This document shows, in pieces, positions 9,963 to 19,205 of a DNA stretch of 64,000 nt. The stretch spans positions 124,001 through 188,000 of the forward strand of contig JAWKZP010000002.1 of NCBI GenBank assembly GCA_041395905.1. The letters run 5' to 3'. The notes below the pieces were generated by a model that was not told where the DNA came from, ran no database searches, and saw nothing but the letters and a program-made list of their open reading frames with translations. Positions within the stretch are counted from its first letter, which is position 1; each line of letters begins with the position of its first letter. A program made the position numbers and the translations under genes. This DNA comes from UBA7803 sp041395905 (GTDB taxonomy: Bacteria; Pseudomonadota; Gammaproteobacteria; Pseudomonadales; Azotimanducaceae).

Positions 9963-12584
9963 TCAGCCGGTGTTTCGCAGCCCGCTGGCGATTCCCGCCA
10001 TGGTCACCTGCAGCGCCTGCTCGACGGCGTCCTGATGATCGGCCTGATGGCGCCAGCGTGCCAGCAGCTCCGCCTGAAGCAGATGCAGCGGATCGAGATA
10101 GGTATTGCGCACGTAGAGCGATTCAGCCAGTTCCGGGTCGCCTGCCAGCAGATCATCAGATCCCGTGATCTGCAGCAGATCCCGGGTAAGCCCCGCGAGC
10201 CGTTCGCACAACCCCGCAACGATGCGTTGCTGATCATGGTCGGTCAACCGCTCGGCATAGTAGCGGGCGAGCATCGGATCGGCTTTGGCGAGCACCATCT
10301 CCAGCATGTCCGTCTGCATCCGGTAGAACGGCCAGTCGAGCATCTCCTGCAACCGCGTCACCTCGCCGCGCGCGATGGCCTCGTGCAGAGCGGTGTCGGT
10401 CCCGAGCCAGGCGGGTAGCATCAGCCGTACCTGAGTCCAGGCGAATACCCAGGGAATGGCGCGCAGGCTCTCGATGCCCGCGCTCGGCTTGCGCCGTGCG
10501 GGACGGCTGCCCAGTGCCAGGATGCCGAGCTCCTGCTCCGGCGTAAGCGCCCGGAACAGGCCGACGAAACGCCCGTCTTCCCGGACCACGGCGCGATACG
10601 ATGCCAGCGCCGCCTGCGCCATGCCGCCGATGCTGTCGCGCCAGGCGTCCCCCGGTGCGCTCGGAGGTGCCAGCGTCGCTTCCAGCGTTGCGCTCACGTA
10701 GCGCCGCAGGGTCTGCAACGCAAGTGCAGGCAATCCCAGCTTCCAGCGGATCATCTCGCCCTGCTCGGTGACGCGCAGGGAACCCGCCACGGATCCCGGA
10801 GGTTGCGACCGGATGGCCGCCTGGGCCGGGCCACCGCCGCGGCCGACGGCGCCGCCGCGGCCATGAAACAACACCAGCCGCACGTCGTGCCGGCGCGCCA
10901 CTTCAACCAGCTGCTCCTGAGCCTGGTATTGCGCCCAGGCGGCGGCGAACTGCCCGGCATCCTTTGCGGAATCGGAGTATCCGATCATTACCTGCTGGTA
11001 ACCGCCCGCGTACTCCCGATACCAGGGCAGCGACAACAGCGAGTCGATGGAGCCGGCGGCACCTTCGAGATCAGACAGGGTCTCGAACAGAGGGACCACC
11101 GGCAGGTTCCGCTCGAGTCCGGATTCCCGCAGCAGCAGGATGACGGCGAGCACGTCGCTGGGTGCGGTAGCCATGGAGATCACGTACTGGGCGATGCCGG
11201 CACCGTCACCCTGGGCAATGGTTCTGCAGGTAGCGAGCACCTCCTCGCTGTCGGCACTTACCGGCCAGCGTCGGGGAAACAGCGGCCGCCGGTTCGCAAG
11301 CTCCGCGAGCAGAAAGCGCTGACGCTGTTGCTCCGGCCAGGCAGCATAGCTCTCACCCTGATGCAGGATGCCCAGGTGGCGCGTCAGCTCATCGAGCACC
11401 CGGGCATGGCGCTCGCTGTCCTGGCGGACATCCAGACGCACCAGATGCACGCCGAAGCAGGCGACGCGGCGCAGGGTGTCCAGCAACGGGCCGTTGGCAA
11501 TCGTGGACATTCCGCAATCACACAGCGATCGGTAACACAGCACCAGCGCCTCACTGAGCTCAGCACTGCTCAGATAGACTGCTTCCGGCTCCTGGGGCGG
11601 CTCCGGGTTCAACTCCGCCGCCCAGGCGCGCGTCCGCAGCAGCCGATCGCGGACCTGCTTGAGCAGCGCCCGGTACGGCTCGACCGCACCGCCGACGCGC
11701 TGCGCAAGCTCACGGCTGCAACGGTTCATGGACAGGGATGCCTGCAACGCCTCGACATCGCGCAGGAACAGATCTGCGGCCATCCACCGAGCCAGCATCA
11801 GCACTTCCCGCGTGACCGCCGCGGTGACATTGGGGTTGCCGTCCCGATCGCCGCCCATCCAGGTGGCAAACCGGACCGGCGCAGCGTCGATGGGCAAAGG
11901 CGCCAGACCGCGCGCCGACAGCGCGTCGTCGAGCTCGCGCAGGAGCAACGGCACCGCCTGCCAGAGCGAATTCTCCACCACTGCGAATCCCCATCGCGCC
12001 TCATCCTGTGGCGTCGGTCGGGTCTGACGGATCTCGTCGGTGTGCCAGGCCTCCGCAATCAGGCGCTTGAGCACGCGCTCCGATTCCGGGCCAGCACCTT
12101 CACGATCGCGCGTCACCAGCGCCCGGGCGATGGCGTCGTACTTCTGAATCATCGTGCGCCTGAGGACCTCGGTCGGATGCGCCGTCAGCACGAGCTCGAT
12201 GTCCAGCCCGTTCACGGTCTCGGCAAGCCGCGGGTCCTGCGGCAGCGTTAGCGCCACGGCGCGGTCGCGGTGCGGGCGCGTGAGATGGTGCTGCTCGGCG
12301 ATGTTGGCCAGGTTCAGGAACTGATTGAACGCCCGAGCCACGTCCACCATGTCCGGCGCCGAAATGTCCGCCAGATAACTGCTGAGCCGCGTCCAGTCGG
12401 CCGCCGCGCCATGGCGGGCGGTTTTGGCGAGTGCGCGGATGGCTTCGATCTTGCCGAGAAACGCCTCGCCGCGCGCGTCCGCGATCACCCGGCCGAGCAG
12501 CTGACCGAGTTCGCGCACGTCGTCGCGCAGCGGTGCTTCGAGGTGCTTCAGCTCGGTGGGTCCCGTGGGCGTCTGCGTGCTCAT
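9963..12584 (-). CDS. ppc: Phosphoenolpyruvate carboxylase
   Basis: An 873-residue PEP carboxylase making oxaloacetate from PEP and bicarbonate to replenish the TCA cycle. All family landmarks are present: LTAHPTEVLRRT with the catalytic His, WMGGDRDGNPNVT, the mobile-loop motif FHGRGGAVGRGGGP, VTEQGEMI, LRAIPWVFAWTQ and the C-terminal RNTG that enters the active site. Length fits bacterial enzymes. I place the start at the ATG at 12584 (MSTQTPTG); an in-frame ATG at 12596 adds four residues, and the longer frame to 12716 runs through the divergent promoter region. It is divergently transcribed from the DCC/lipase maturation factor gene, with 131 bases between them. Confidence 0.97.
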   Translation of the reverse strand: MSTQTPTGPTELKHLEAPLRDDVRELGQLLGRVIADARGEAFLGKIEAIRALAKTARHGAAADWTRLSSYLADISAPDMVDVARAFNQFLNLANIAEQHHLTRPHRDRAVALTLPQDPRLAETVNGLDIELVLTAHPTEVLRRTMIQKYDAIARALVTRDREGAGPESERVLKRLIAEAWHTDEIRQTRPTPQDEARWGFAVVENSLWQAVPLLLRELDDALSARGLAPLPIDAAPVRFATWMGGDRDGNPNVTAAVTREVLMLARWMAADLFLRDVEALQASLSMNRCSRELAQRVGGAVEPYRALLKQVRDRLLRTRAWAAELNPEPPQEPEAVYLSSAELSEALVLCYRSLCDCGMSTIANGPLLDTLRRVACFGVHLVRLDVRQDSERHARVLDELTRHLGILHQGESYAAWPEQQRQRFLLAELANRRPLFPRRWPVSADSEEVLATCRTIAQGDGAGIAQYVISMATAPSDVLAVILLLRESGLERNLPVVPLFETLSDLEGAAGSIDSLLSLPWYREYAGGYQQVMIGYSDSAKDAGQFAAAWAQYQAQEQLVEVARRHDVRLVLFHGRGGAVGRGGGPAQAAIRSQPPGSVAGSLRVTEQGEMIRWKLGLPALALQTLRRYVSATLEATLAPPSAPGDAWRDSIGGMAQAALASYRAVVREDGRFVGLFRALTPEQELGILALGSRPARRKPSAGIESLRAIPWVFAWTQVRLMLPAWLGTDTALHEAIARGEVTRLQEMLDWPFYRMQTDMLEMVLAKADPMLARYYAERLTDHDQQRIVAGLCERLAGLTRDLLQITGSDDLLAGDPELAESLYVRNTYLDPLHLLQAELLARWRHQADHQDAVEQALQVTMAGIASGLRNTG

Positions 12585-12715
12585 GCAAAACAGCATAAAC
12601 CGGCGACCGGGCCGGTTCCACGCGCAGACGAATTGCGAGCCGCCCCGGGGCAACCGGGGATGCGTCGATACGGGGAGGTTATGCTGTGCAGCGGCAGCCT
12701 GGGAGATGCACGGCA

Positions 12716-14494
12716 ATGAGCGAGCCCGGTCCGTCCGCTACGCAGCACCTGCTCGTCTACGATCGAGATTGCGCATTCTGTTGCTACATGGTGGGTTACG
12801 CCAGAGCGATCACCGGGGATCGCGTCGAGTATCGCGGCTACCAGGACGTAGCGCACGAGCACCCGGACATCAGCGAAGCATCGTTCCGCGAGTCGATCCA
12901 TCTGTTCAGCGGCAGCTCGGTCACCCGCGGCGCCGAGGCCGCCGCGCGCACCCTCGCCTTCGGCGGGCACGGCGCGCTGCTCGCCTGCTACCGGCACGTG
13001 CCCGGTTTTGCGTCGGGGGCAGAACATGCCTACCGGTTGGTTGCGCGCCATCGCCGTGCCGGCGCGCGGCTCGCGCGCTGGCTGTTCGGCCCGGCGCTGC
13101 GACCGGCGGCCCATCAGCATGTCGCCCGCGTTTTCACCGCCTGCATCGGACTGTGCGCGCTCATCGCGTTCGCGTCATTCTGGTGGCAGGCCCAAGGGCT
13201 GGTGGGCAACGACGGCATTCTGCCCTACCGGCCCTATCTCGACGGCGCCCAGGCTCAGCTGGGTGCTGCAGCCTATGTGTGGATCCCGACGCTCGCCTGG
13301 CTCGGCAGCTCCGATCTCGTGCTCCATCTCCTGTGCGGCGCTGGTGTCGCTGCCTCCCTCCTGCTCACTTTGGGCCGGGTGCGTGCCAGCGCCGCGTTGA
13401 CGGCATATCTCACCTATCTGTCGCTCGTCGCTGTCGGGCAGACGTTCATGGCCTATCAGTGGGACAGCCTGCTGCTCGAATGCCTGGTCGTCGCTGCCGT
13501 TGCCGCGCGCGCGCCGACCTGGGGAATCTGGACGGCGCGTCTGCTGCTGCTGCGGTTCATGCTGCTCTCGGGGGCGGTCAAGCTTCTGTCAGGCGACCCG
13601 GACTGGGCGACCGGAGCGGCCCTGGAGTTTCACTTCGAGACCCAGCCGCTGCCGACACTGCTGGCCTGGTACGCACATCAGCTGCCCCGGGCGATCCTGC
13701 ACTCCGGCGCCTGGGCAACGCTTTTCATCGAGCTGGTGCTGCCGCTGTGCATACTGCTGCCGCTGCGGGCACGGCTGCTCGCAGCAGCCGGATTCGTGCT
13801 TCTGGAGCTGCTGATCCTGCTCACCGGAAACTACAACTTCTTCAACCTGCTGACGATCGCCTTGTGTACCACGCTCCTGAACGACAGCAAGCCGCGCGCT
13901 CCCGGATCGCGCCCGAGGCGGCTGCCCGCGCGCCTCTGCGCCGCTACATTGATGGCTCTCGGCAGCCTGGTCACCGCGGCGGGTCTGTTGCGCCAGCCAC
14001 TGCCCGCAGCCCTGGCGCCGCTCCAACCGCTGCATCTCGTCAACCAGTACGGTCTGTTTGCGGTGATGACCCGGGAGCGACGGGAGCTCGTCGTGGAGGG
14101 ATCTCTCAACGGCAGCGACTGGCGCCGCTATCGATTTCCGTTCAAGCCCGGTGCTCTGCAGCAGGCGCCGCGTCTGGCCGCTCCCTACCAGCCACGTCTC
14201 GACTGGCAGATGTGGTTCGCCGCGCTGGGAAAGCCTCAGGACGCCCCCTGGATCTACGACTTCGTGCAGACGTTGCTCGAAGGCCGCGCGCCCGTACTGC
14301 GCCTGGTGGAGGCGCCCTTCGAGGGCCAGGCGCCGAAGTACGTACGCATTCTCAGCCTGCGCTACCGCTTCACATCGGCGGAGGAACGGCAGCGCTCCGG
14401 CAACTGGTGGCACGCGGACGACCCGCGCATCTGGCTAGAACCCATGCGGCTGCGGCGCCCGGTGATCCGGCACGAACCCCTCACGCTTGAATGA
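12716..14494 (+). CDS. DCC (DUF393) domain fused to a lipase maturation factor-like membrane protein
   Basis: A 592-residue two-part protein. Residues about 10-125 are a DCC/DUF393 thiol-disulfide oxidoreductase-like domain with the signature YDRDCAFC (Cys19, Cys22). The remainder resembles the lipase maturation factor family (LMF1-like): hydrophobic helices between roughly 140 and 430, including QWDSLLLE and the GDPDWATGAALEFHFETQPLP segment, then a soluble C-terminal domain with the repeated DWRRYRFPFKPG and PPWI-like elements. In animals LMF1 helps lipases fold in the ER; the bacterial role is unproven. The ATG at 12716 has GGGAG about 10 bases upstream; an ATG-free extension upstream is less likely. 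The fusion suggests redox-assisted folding of an exported enzyme. Confidence 0.85.
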   Translation: MSEPGPSATQHLLVYDRDCAFCCYMVGYARAITGDRVEYRGYQDVAHEHPDISEASFRESIHLFSGSSVTRGAEAAARTLAFGGHGALLACYRHVPGFASGAEHAYRLVARHRRAGARLARWLFGPALRPAAHQHVARVFTACIGLCALIAFASFWWQAQGLVGNDGILPYRPYLDGAQAQLGAAAYVWIPTLAWLGSSDLVLHLLCGAGVAASLLLTLGRVRASAALTAYLTYLSLVAVGQTFMAYQWDSLLLECLVVAAVAARAPTWGIWTARLLLLRFMLLSGAVKLLSGDPDWATGAALEFHFETQPLPTLLAWYAHQLPRAILHSGAWATLFIELVLPLCILLPLRARLLAAAGFVLLELLILLTGNYNFFNLLTIALCTTLLNDSKPRAPGSRPRRLPARLCAATLMALGSLVTAAGLLRQPLPAALAPLQPLHLVNQYGLFAVMTRERRELVVEGSLNGSDWRRYRFPFKPGALQQAPRLAAPYQPRLDWQMWFAALGKPQDAPWIYDFVQTLLEGRAPVLRLVEAPFEGQAPKYVRILSLRYRFTSAEERQRSGNWWHADDPRIWLEPMRLRRPVIRHEPLTLE

Positions 14495-14542
14495 CGCGCC
14501 TGCTCGAGCCCGTCGATGGCGCCGTTCGCGAGCGCCGTCCGC

Positions 14543-15073
14543 TCAGCGGGCCTGGCCGGCGCCGACGCTCTCGATCTCGCGCACCGCGCCGGTTTCGGCG
14601 TCGAATACGCGCCGGGTCTCCTGGGCCAGGTCCACGCCGGTGACACGGACGAATTTGGAGCCCGCGGTATAGTCGATGGAGTGGATCTCGCGCACATCGA
14701 ACAGTCCCGCCTGACCCGGCTCCAGGCGGAAGGTTCGTGTCGGCTTCACGACACCGTCCTCGGTCGTCCAGATCGTCATGTCGGTATGGCCGACTGCCTG
14801 CCCGTAGACGGCCCAGGAGTCTCCATGGTCATGGGGCGGCGAGGTGCGCGGACCCGCCATGTTGTAGACCAGCACACAGAAGCCCTGCTCCGGATCCTCG
14901 TGGATCTGGCGCACGCCTGACGTTTCCTCGGGGCCGAGATAGGCCGCGCGGAACGCCGGATCTTGCAGCAGCTGCTCGAGCTTCTGCCTGACCTGATCTC
15001 TGCCTTCGTGATCGTCGCGCTGCTCGAGGATCGAGCGGGTGTCACGACAGAAGTCTTCGAGAGAATAGCTCAT
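14543..15073 (-). CDS. Cupin-fold, cysteine-dioxygenase-like metalloprotein
   Basis: A 176-residue predicted double-stranded beta-helix protein. The motif PHDHGDSW supplies two putative metal-binding histidines (81, 83) and a third lies at residue 131 (VREIHS), the three-His arrangement of cysteine-dioxygenase-type thiol oxygenases; no activity can be assigned from sequence alone. The start ATG at 15073 has AGGAG 8 bases upstream. It lies 99 bases downstream of the multi-domain rhodanese on the same strand, so the two probably form a sulfur-related operon, for example oxidising a thiol or persulfide handled by the rhodanese (inference). Confidence 0.72.
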   Translation of the reverse strand: MSYSLEDFCRDTRSILEQRDDHEGRDQVRQKLEQLLQDPAFRAAYLGPEETSGVRQIHEDPEQGFCVLVYNMAGPRTSPPHDHGDSWAVYGQAVGHTDMTIWTTEDGVVKPTRTFRLEPGQAGLFDVREIHSIDYTAGSKFVRVTGVDLAQETRRVFDAETGAVREIESVGAGQAR

Positions 15074-15172
15074 GCTTGCAGCTCCTGCGGAAACTCTGGA
15101 ACTATGCAACCTCACCGGTCGCGTCGCAACCCGTGGTCATGGAGGGGGTCGACCGCGAACCCCGGCGGGCGC

Positions 15173-16759
15173 TCAGAACGCGCGAAACCGCGTGGTGCCG
15201 TCACGTTCGATCTGCTCCACCAGCGCTACCTCCCAGGTCAGGTAGTCACGCATGAACTGCTCCTGGGCGCCCCGATGCTCGTACGGCTTGTACCAGACGT
15301 CGTCGAGAGGCCCTACGGTGCGTTCGAGTCCCGACGCGGCCATGCGACCCTCCGCAAGCCAGCGATCGGTGCCGCCCTCCAGTGCCTGGACGTCGGCAGA
15401 CGTGAGCCTGCGGGCCTCTTCCAGAGCGACCCTTGCGAGCAGACCATCACCCGAGGTCAGCACGATCCGTTCGACATCACGGAGCTCGCCGAGCGCCGCC
15501 TTGAGACGCGCTCGAACGCACCACAGCGCCCCGGGTATGTGCTGGCGTTCATAAGCGGTGCTGAGTCCGAGATCGATGACTTCGACCTCGTTCGAGGCGC
15601 CTTCCAGCAGACCGGCAAGCTGCTGCGTCGAGACTGTGGCAGCGCCGATGCTTCCGAGCACGGCGGGAGCGCTCGGACCTGCCGTGAGCGGCCGGGCGCC
15701 TTTCTCGCCTGCAAGCACGTACACATCCTGCCAGCCCATCTGAATGAGCCAGGACGCGGTCATGGTGGCGCGCACGCCGGCGTCGTCGGCGAGCACCAGG
15801 CGCGCGTTCTTCACGGCCACGTACTCGTCGGTAGCCTGAACGAGCTGACCGCCGGGAGCATGCCGGAAGGCGGGCAGATGGCCCGCTGCGTAATCGGCAG
15901 GCGACCGTACGTCCAGCAGGTAGGTCGTGCGTTGCAGGTCCGCAAGCCATGTGTCGAGCTGTTCCAGACCCACGCTCCGCACGCCGAAGCGTTCGGCGAC
16001 CCGAAGCGCAGCGCGCTGCGCCTTCGCCAGCCCCTCGGTACCGGGCGGAGGTGCTTCCCGGGTCGCACCGTGCTCCAGACTCAGACCGGCCAGATGCCAG
16101 CCCATGGTGCCGTCCTTCAAGGCAGCGACCGGATTGGGGATGCCGGCATTGATCAGGCTCTGAGCACCGATGATCGAGCGCGTTCGTCCCGCGCAGTTCA
16201 CCACCACGAAGGTGCCGGGATCCGGGGCGACGTCGTGGATGCGCAACGCGAGCTCCGCGCCCGGCATGTCCAGAGCCCCGGGGATGTTCATACGGTGGTA
16301 TTCCTCGAACGGCCGCGAGTCGACGATCACCATGTCGCGACCGGAGTCGAGCATCGCCTTCACCTCGAGCGCGGACAGCCGTGGTGTCTCACAACGGTGC
16401 TCCACGAACTCGCCGAACGCCTTGCTGGGTACGTTGACGCCGGAAAACAGCTCGAAACCTGCCGCTTCCCATCCCTCCACACCGCCTTCGAGGCTGCTGA
16501 CGTCGTCGAAGCCGAGCTCGGCGAACCGATGACAGGCACGCGCGCTGAGCCCGTCGTGCGCGCCGCTGACCACGACGATGCGCGTGCTGCGGCGCGGCAC
16601 CAGATCGCTGATCAGGAGCTCGAGACGGCTGAGCGGAACGCAGACTGCGAACAGCAGGTGCGCCTGTGAGAACGCACCCTGCTCGCGCACATCGATCAGC
16701 GCGAACTCACCATCGCCGAGCAGCAACTGCTTAAGCTCGAGCGCAGCGATCGTTTCCAT
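15173..16759 (-). CDS. Four-domain rhodanese-like sulfurtransferase
   Basis: A 528-residue protein built of four successive rhodanese domains (about 5-105, 125-230, 262-355 and 375-475) and a short C-terminal tail. Only domain 2 has the catalytic cysteine (Cys189 in VVNCAGRTRS); the equivalent positions are Ser65 (VVVSGAHDG), Asp325 (VLADDAGVR) and Ser436 (VLTSGDGLLA), so three domains appear catalytically silent and may be structural or regulatory. Rhodaneses transfer sulfane sulfur from a persulfidated cysteine. No signal peptide, so cytosolic. The start is the ATG at 16759 (METIAALE); the open frame continues upstream but lacks rhodanese similarity. Operon partner: the downstream cupin gene. 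Confidence 0.9.
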   Translation of the reverse strand: METIAALELKQLLLGDGEFALIDVREQGAFSQAHLLFAVCVPLSRLELLISDLVPRRSTRIVVVSGAHDGLSARACHRFAELGFDDVSSLEGGVEGWEAAGFELFSGVNVPSKAFGEFVEHRCETPRLSALEVKAMLDSGRDMVIVDSRPFEEYHRMNIPGALDMPGAELALRIHDVAPDPGTFVVVNCAGRTRSIIGAQSLINAGIPNPVAALKDGTMGWHLAGLSLEHGATREAPPPGTEGLAKAQRAALRVAERFGVRSVGLEQLDTWLADLQRTTYLLDVRSPADYAAGHLPAFRHAPGGQLVQATDEYVAVKNARLVLADDAGVRATMTASWLIQMGWQDVYVLAGEKGARPLTAGPSAPAVLGSIGAATVSTQQLAGLLEGASNEVEVIDLGLSTAYERQHIPGALWCVRARLKAALGELRDVERIVLTSGDGLLARVALEEARRLTSADVQALEGGTDRWLAEGRMAASGLERTVGPLDDVWYKPYEHRGAQEQFMRDYLTWEVALVEQIERDGTTRFRAF

Positions 16760-16918
16760 GGCTCGACCTCCCCTGGCTTCCGTGGGCCTGATGATACGCG
16801 ATCCTGCTTCGGGGCCGGGCTCCGGGAACCCACGCAGCGGCTGACAGGCACGAGCTTCTGGTTTACTTTGCGGCCGAACCGCCTGCCCGACGATGAGCAA
16901 ACGAAGCAAGAGGCAAAG

Positions 16919-17839
16919 ATGGAATTCGGTATCCACCTCCCGCACCTGGGCCGCAATGTCGGGCGCGAACCGCTGATCGATTTCGCCCAGGCCGTCGAGG
17001 CCGCAGGCTATGCATCCGGCTGGGTCAGCGATCACGTCTGCTGGCCTGCCGAGATTGCCTCGCGATATCCATACTCCGACGACGGCTCGTTTGCGCCCGC
17101 ACCCGACATGGGATGGCTCGACCCGATCGGTACGCAGCTGTTCGTGGCCGGCGTGACCAGCCGCCTGCGGCTCGGCTTCACCGTGCTGATTCTGCCTTAC
17201 CGTCAGCCGGTCGTTACTGCCAAGCAGCTGGCAACGCTAGACGTGCTCTCCGGCGGCCGGCTCATTCTCGGCTGCGGTATCGGCTGGATGGCGGAAGAAG
17301 CGGCAATCCTCGGCATGCCCTGGGACAGGCGCGGGGCGCGTAGCAACGAGCAACTCGAGCTGTTCGAGCTGCTGTTCAGCCAGAGCACGCCGAAGTTCAA
17401 CGGCACCTTCTACACGCTGCCCGAGGTAGGTTTCGAGCCGAAGCCGGTCCAGTCACCCGTTCCGGTCTGGGTGGGCGGCAACACGGATGCGGCGTACCGC
17501 CGGGCAGCCCGTTACGGATCCGGGCTGCACGCCGCGTTCGAGCCGCGGGATGTCGTCGCCGCCGCCTGGCAGCGCGTGCTGCAACACACCGAAGCCCTCG
17601 GCCGCGATCCTGCAGCCATGACGCTGTCGCTGCGTGTCTATCTGGACACCGTCGGATCCATGGATCCGGCCAAGTCGGTGCACGGCTCACCGGCTCAGAT
17701 GCGCGATCAGGTGGCGGCCTGGGCCGAGATCGGCGTCAGTCACCTGGTGCTCGATCCTGTGGCACCGGGCGGTATCGAAGGGCGGCGGGATGCAGCGCTC
17801 CGCTTTGCCGAATCGGTGATGCCCGCATTTCAGCCCTGA
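16919..17839 (+). CDS. LLM class flavin-dependent oxidoreductase
   Basis: A 306-residue luciferase-like monooxygenase-family protein with a TIM-barrel fold binding FMN or F420. It follows the F420-dependent subgroup pattern (short N-terminal MEFGIHLPHLGR, GWVSDHV, LSGGRLILGCGIGW, VPVWVGGNTDAAYRRAARY). Whether it uses F420 or FMN cannot be told from sequence. The ATG at 16919 has AAGAGG 5 bases upstream; an upstream in-frame start is unsupported. The MscS gene starts 26 bases after the stop, probably co-transcribed though functionally unrelated by eye. A paralogue lies at 25651-26520. Substrate unknown. Confidence 0.88.
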   Translation: MEFGIHLPHLGRNVGREPLIDFAQAVEAAGYASGWVSDHVCWPAEIASRYPYSDDGSFAPAPDMGWLDPIGTQLFVAGVTSRLRLGFTVLILPYRQPVVTAKQLATLDVLSGGRLILGCGIGWMAEEAAILGMPWDRRGARSNEQLELFELLFSQSTPKFNGTFYTLPEVGFEPKPVQSPVPVWVGGNTDAAYRRAARYGSGLHAAFEPRDVVAAAWQRVLQHTEALGRDPAAMTLSLRVYLDTVGSMDPAKSVHGSPAQMRDQVAAWAEIGVSHLVLDPVAPGGIEGRRDAALRFAESVMPAFQP

Positions 17840-17865
17840 CGCAGCGCCCCGGGAGTGCCGTGCAC

Positions 17866-18744
17866 ATGGAATACCTGACTGAAAGCTTCCGTGCCGACTG
17901 GGAGACGCTGCTGCAGTTCGCACCCAAGCTTCTGTATGCCGGAATTCTCGTTGCGGTGGCGGCGTTCGCGGGGGGCCGAGTCGGAAATCTCGTGGCCGGT
18001 ACCCTGCGCCGCATCGCCGGCGCTCGAGCCAACCTGCAGCTGGTTCGACACCTGGCGTCCTGGGGAGTCACCTCGGTAGGCATCCTGCTGGCACTCGGCG
18101 TGCTCGGGTTTCAGGGCGTCGCAGCAAGCGTGCTGGCAACCGGCGGCGTCGCCGCCATCGTGGCCGGGTTCGCGTTTCGGGAGATCGGTGAGAATTTTCT
18201 CGCGGGATTCTTCCTTTCGTTCAGCCGCCCGTTCGAACTGCAGGACCTGATCAAGACCGGCGAGCTGACCGGAACGGTTGCAGGCATCGAGCTGCGCCAC
18301 GTGCACATACGAACGGCTGACGCATGCGACGTGTTCGTGCCCAGCGCGCAAATCTTTCGCGAGCCGCTCTACAACTACACGCGCGACGGACTACGACGTT
18401 CGACCTTCACGATCGACATCGCTTATCACGATCATCCACAGCAGGTATTGAAGCTGCTCGAAAGCACGCTGCGGGAAGTGCCCGGGGTGCTTTCCGATCC
18501 GCCCCCTTGCGTGGCGATCAAGGAGTTCGCCGCGCAGACGGTGCAGTACGAACTGTTGTTCATGATCGATCTGAACGCCAACTCGCGCGGGCTGATCGGG
18601 ACTGGAAACGACGTCAAGATCCGTTGCTGGCAGGCGCTGCGCAACGCCGGCATGACCTTCAGCACCGACGTCTCGTCGGCCGTCGAGATCAGGACCATGC
18701 CGGAGCTCGAGGTTTCTCAGAAACCGGCCGTCCGCGACGCCTGA
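17866..18744 (+). CDS. Small-conductance mechanosensitive channel (MscS family)
   Basis: A 292-residue channel protein. Three hydrophobic segments fall at about 18-38, 65-85 and 92-125; the last is the Gly/Ala-rich pore helix (VLATGGVAAIVAGFAFREIGENFLAG) followed by the beta domain. The length equals E. coli MscS, so it is the short form that opens on membrane tension to release osmolytes. Two starts compete, GTG 17860 and ATG 17866; GGGAG at 17851-17855 is 4 and 10 bases away respectively, and ATG was chosen. It lies 26 bases after the LLM oxidoreductase and is probably in the same transcript. Confidence 0.92.
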   Translation: MEYLTESFRADWETLLQFAPKLLYAGILVAVAAFAGGRVGNLVAGTLRRIAGARANLQLVRHLASWGVTSVGILLALGVLGFQGVAASVLATGGVAAIVAGFAFREIGENFLAGFFLSFSRPFELQDLIKTGELTGTVAGIELRHVHIRTADACDVFVPSAQIFREPLYNYTRDGLRRSTFTIDIAYHDHPQQVLKLLESTLREVPGVLSDPPPCVAIKEFAAQTVQYELLFMIDLNANSRGLIGTGNDVKIRCWQALRNAGMTFSTDVSSAVEIRTMPELEVSQKPAVRDA

Positions 18745-18816
18745 CCAGGCCGGCGCAATCGCCCGGGCATCAGACAAGCGGATCTCGTTGCGCGACCAGA
18801 TCTTTCAGCGCAACGG

Positions 18817-19077
18817 CTAGCGTTGTTCCGTGGATACCGACGGAACGTTTCTGATCTCAGTCAGTGCCTCGCGGGCGGCTTCGCGCTCGGCTTCGATCTC
18901 CGCCTTGCTGCGGCATACGCGAACGGGCATGTGCGATCCCATGACCTTCTCGCTCGTGCAGACCTGATCCGAGGAGGCCGTCTGCGCCGTCGCGGGGCTC
19001 TGGCTCGAGGTACAGGCAGCCAGGACGTACAGGCAAAGGCAGCCGAGCACCGTCAAGCCGGGTTTCAGTTCGACCAC
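18817..19077 (-). CDS. Small putative lipoprotein
   Basis: An 86-residue protein with a signal peptide ending in a lipobox (LAAC, Cys22), so likely acylated and membrane-anchored in the periplasm. The mature part has a Ser/Thr-rich linker, a two-cysteine motif (VCTSEKVMGSHMPVRVC) that could form a disulfide, and a charged helix (KAEIEAEREAAREAL). Similar small lipoproteins with a C-x(12-14)-C loop and acidic helix are common in proteobacteria, without known function. The GTG start has GAGGG 7 bases upstream. It is divergent from the downstream quinone-reductase-like gene. Confidence 0.7.
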   Translation of the reverse strand: MVELKPGLTVLGCLCLYVLAACTSSQSPATAQTASSDQVCTSEKVMGSHMPVRVCRSKAEIEAEREAAREALTEIRNVPSVSTEQR

Positions 19078-19205
19078 TTGCTAGCCCTCGGGCAACCTGG
19101 GCAGCCGAGCATACGCCGGCCGCCGCGAGATGGAAATCTACCCGCGCGAGCCACGATACTGCAGGGCGCGCCGACAACCGGTACTGCAAGCAACGGGGAG
19201 AGCAA

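Noticed and set aside
12556..14490. 644-codon plus-strand frame alternative to the DCC/LMF protein
   Set aside because: Arg/Ala-rich shadow in another phase; the chosen frame carries the DCC motif and membrane helices.
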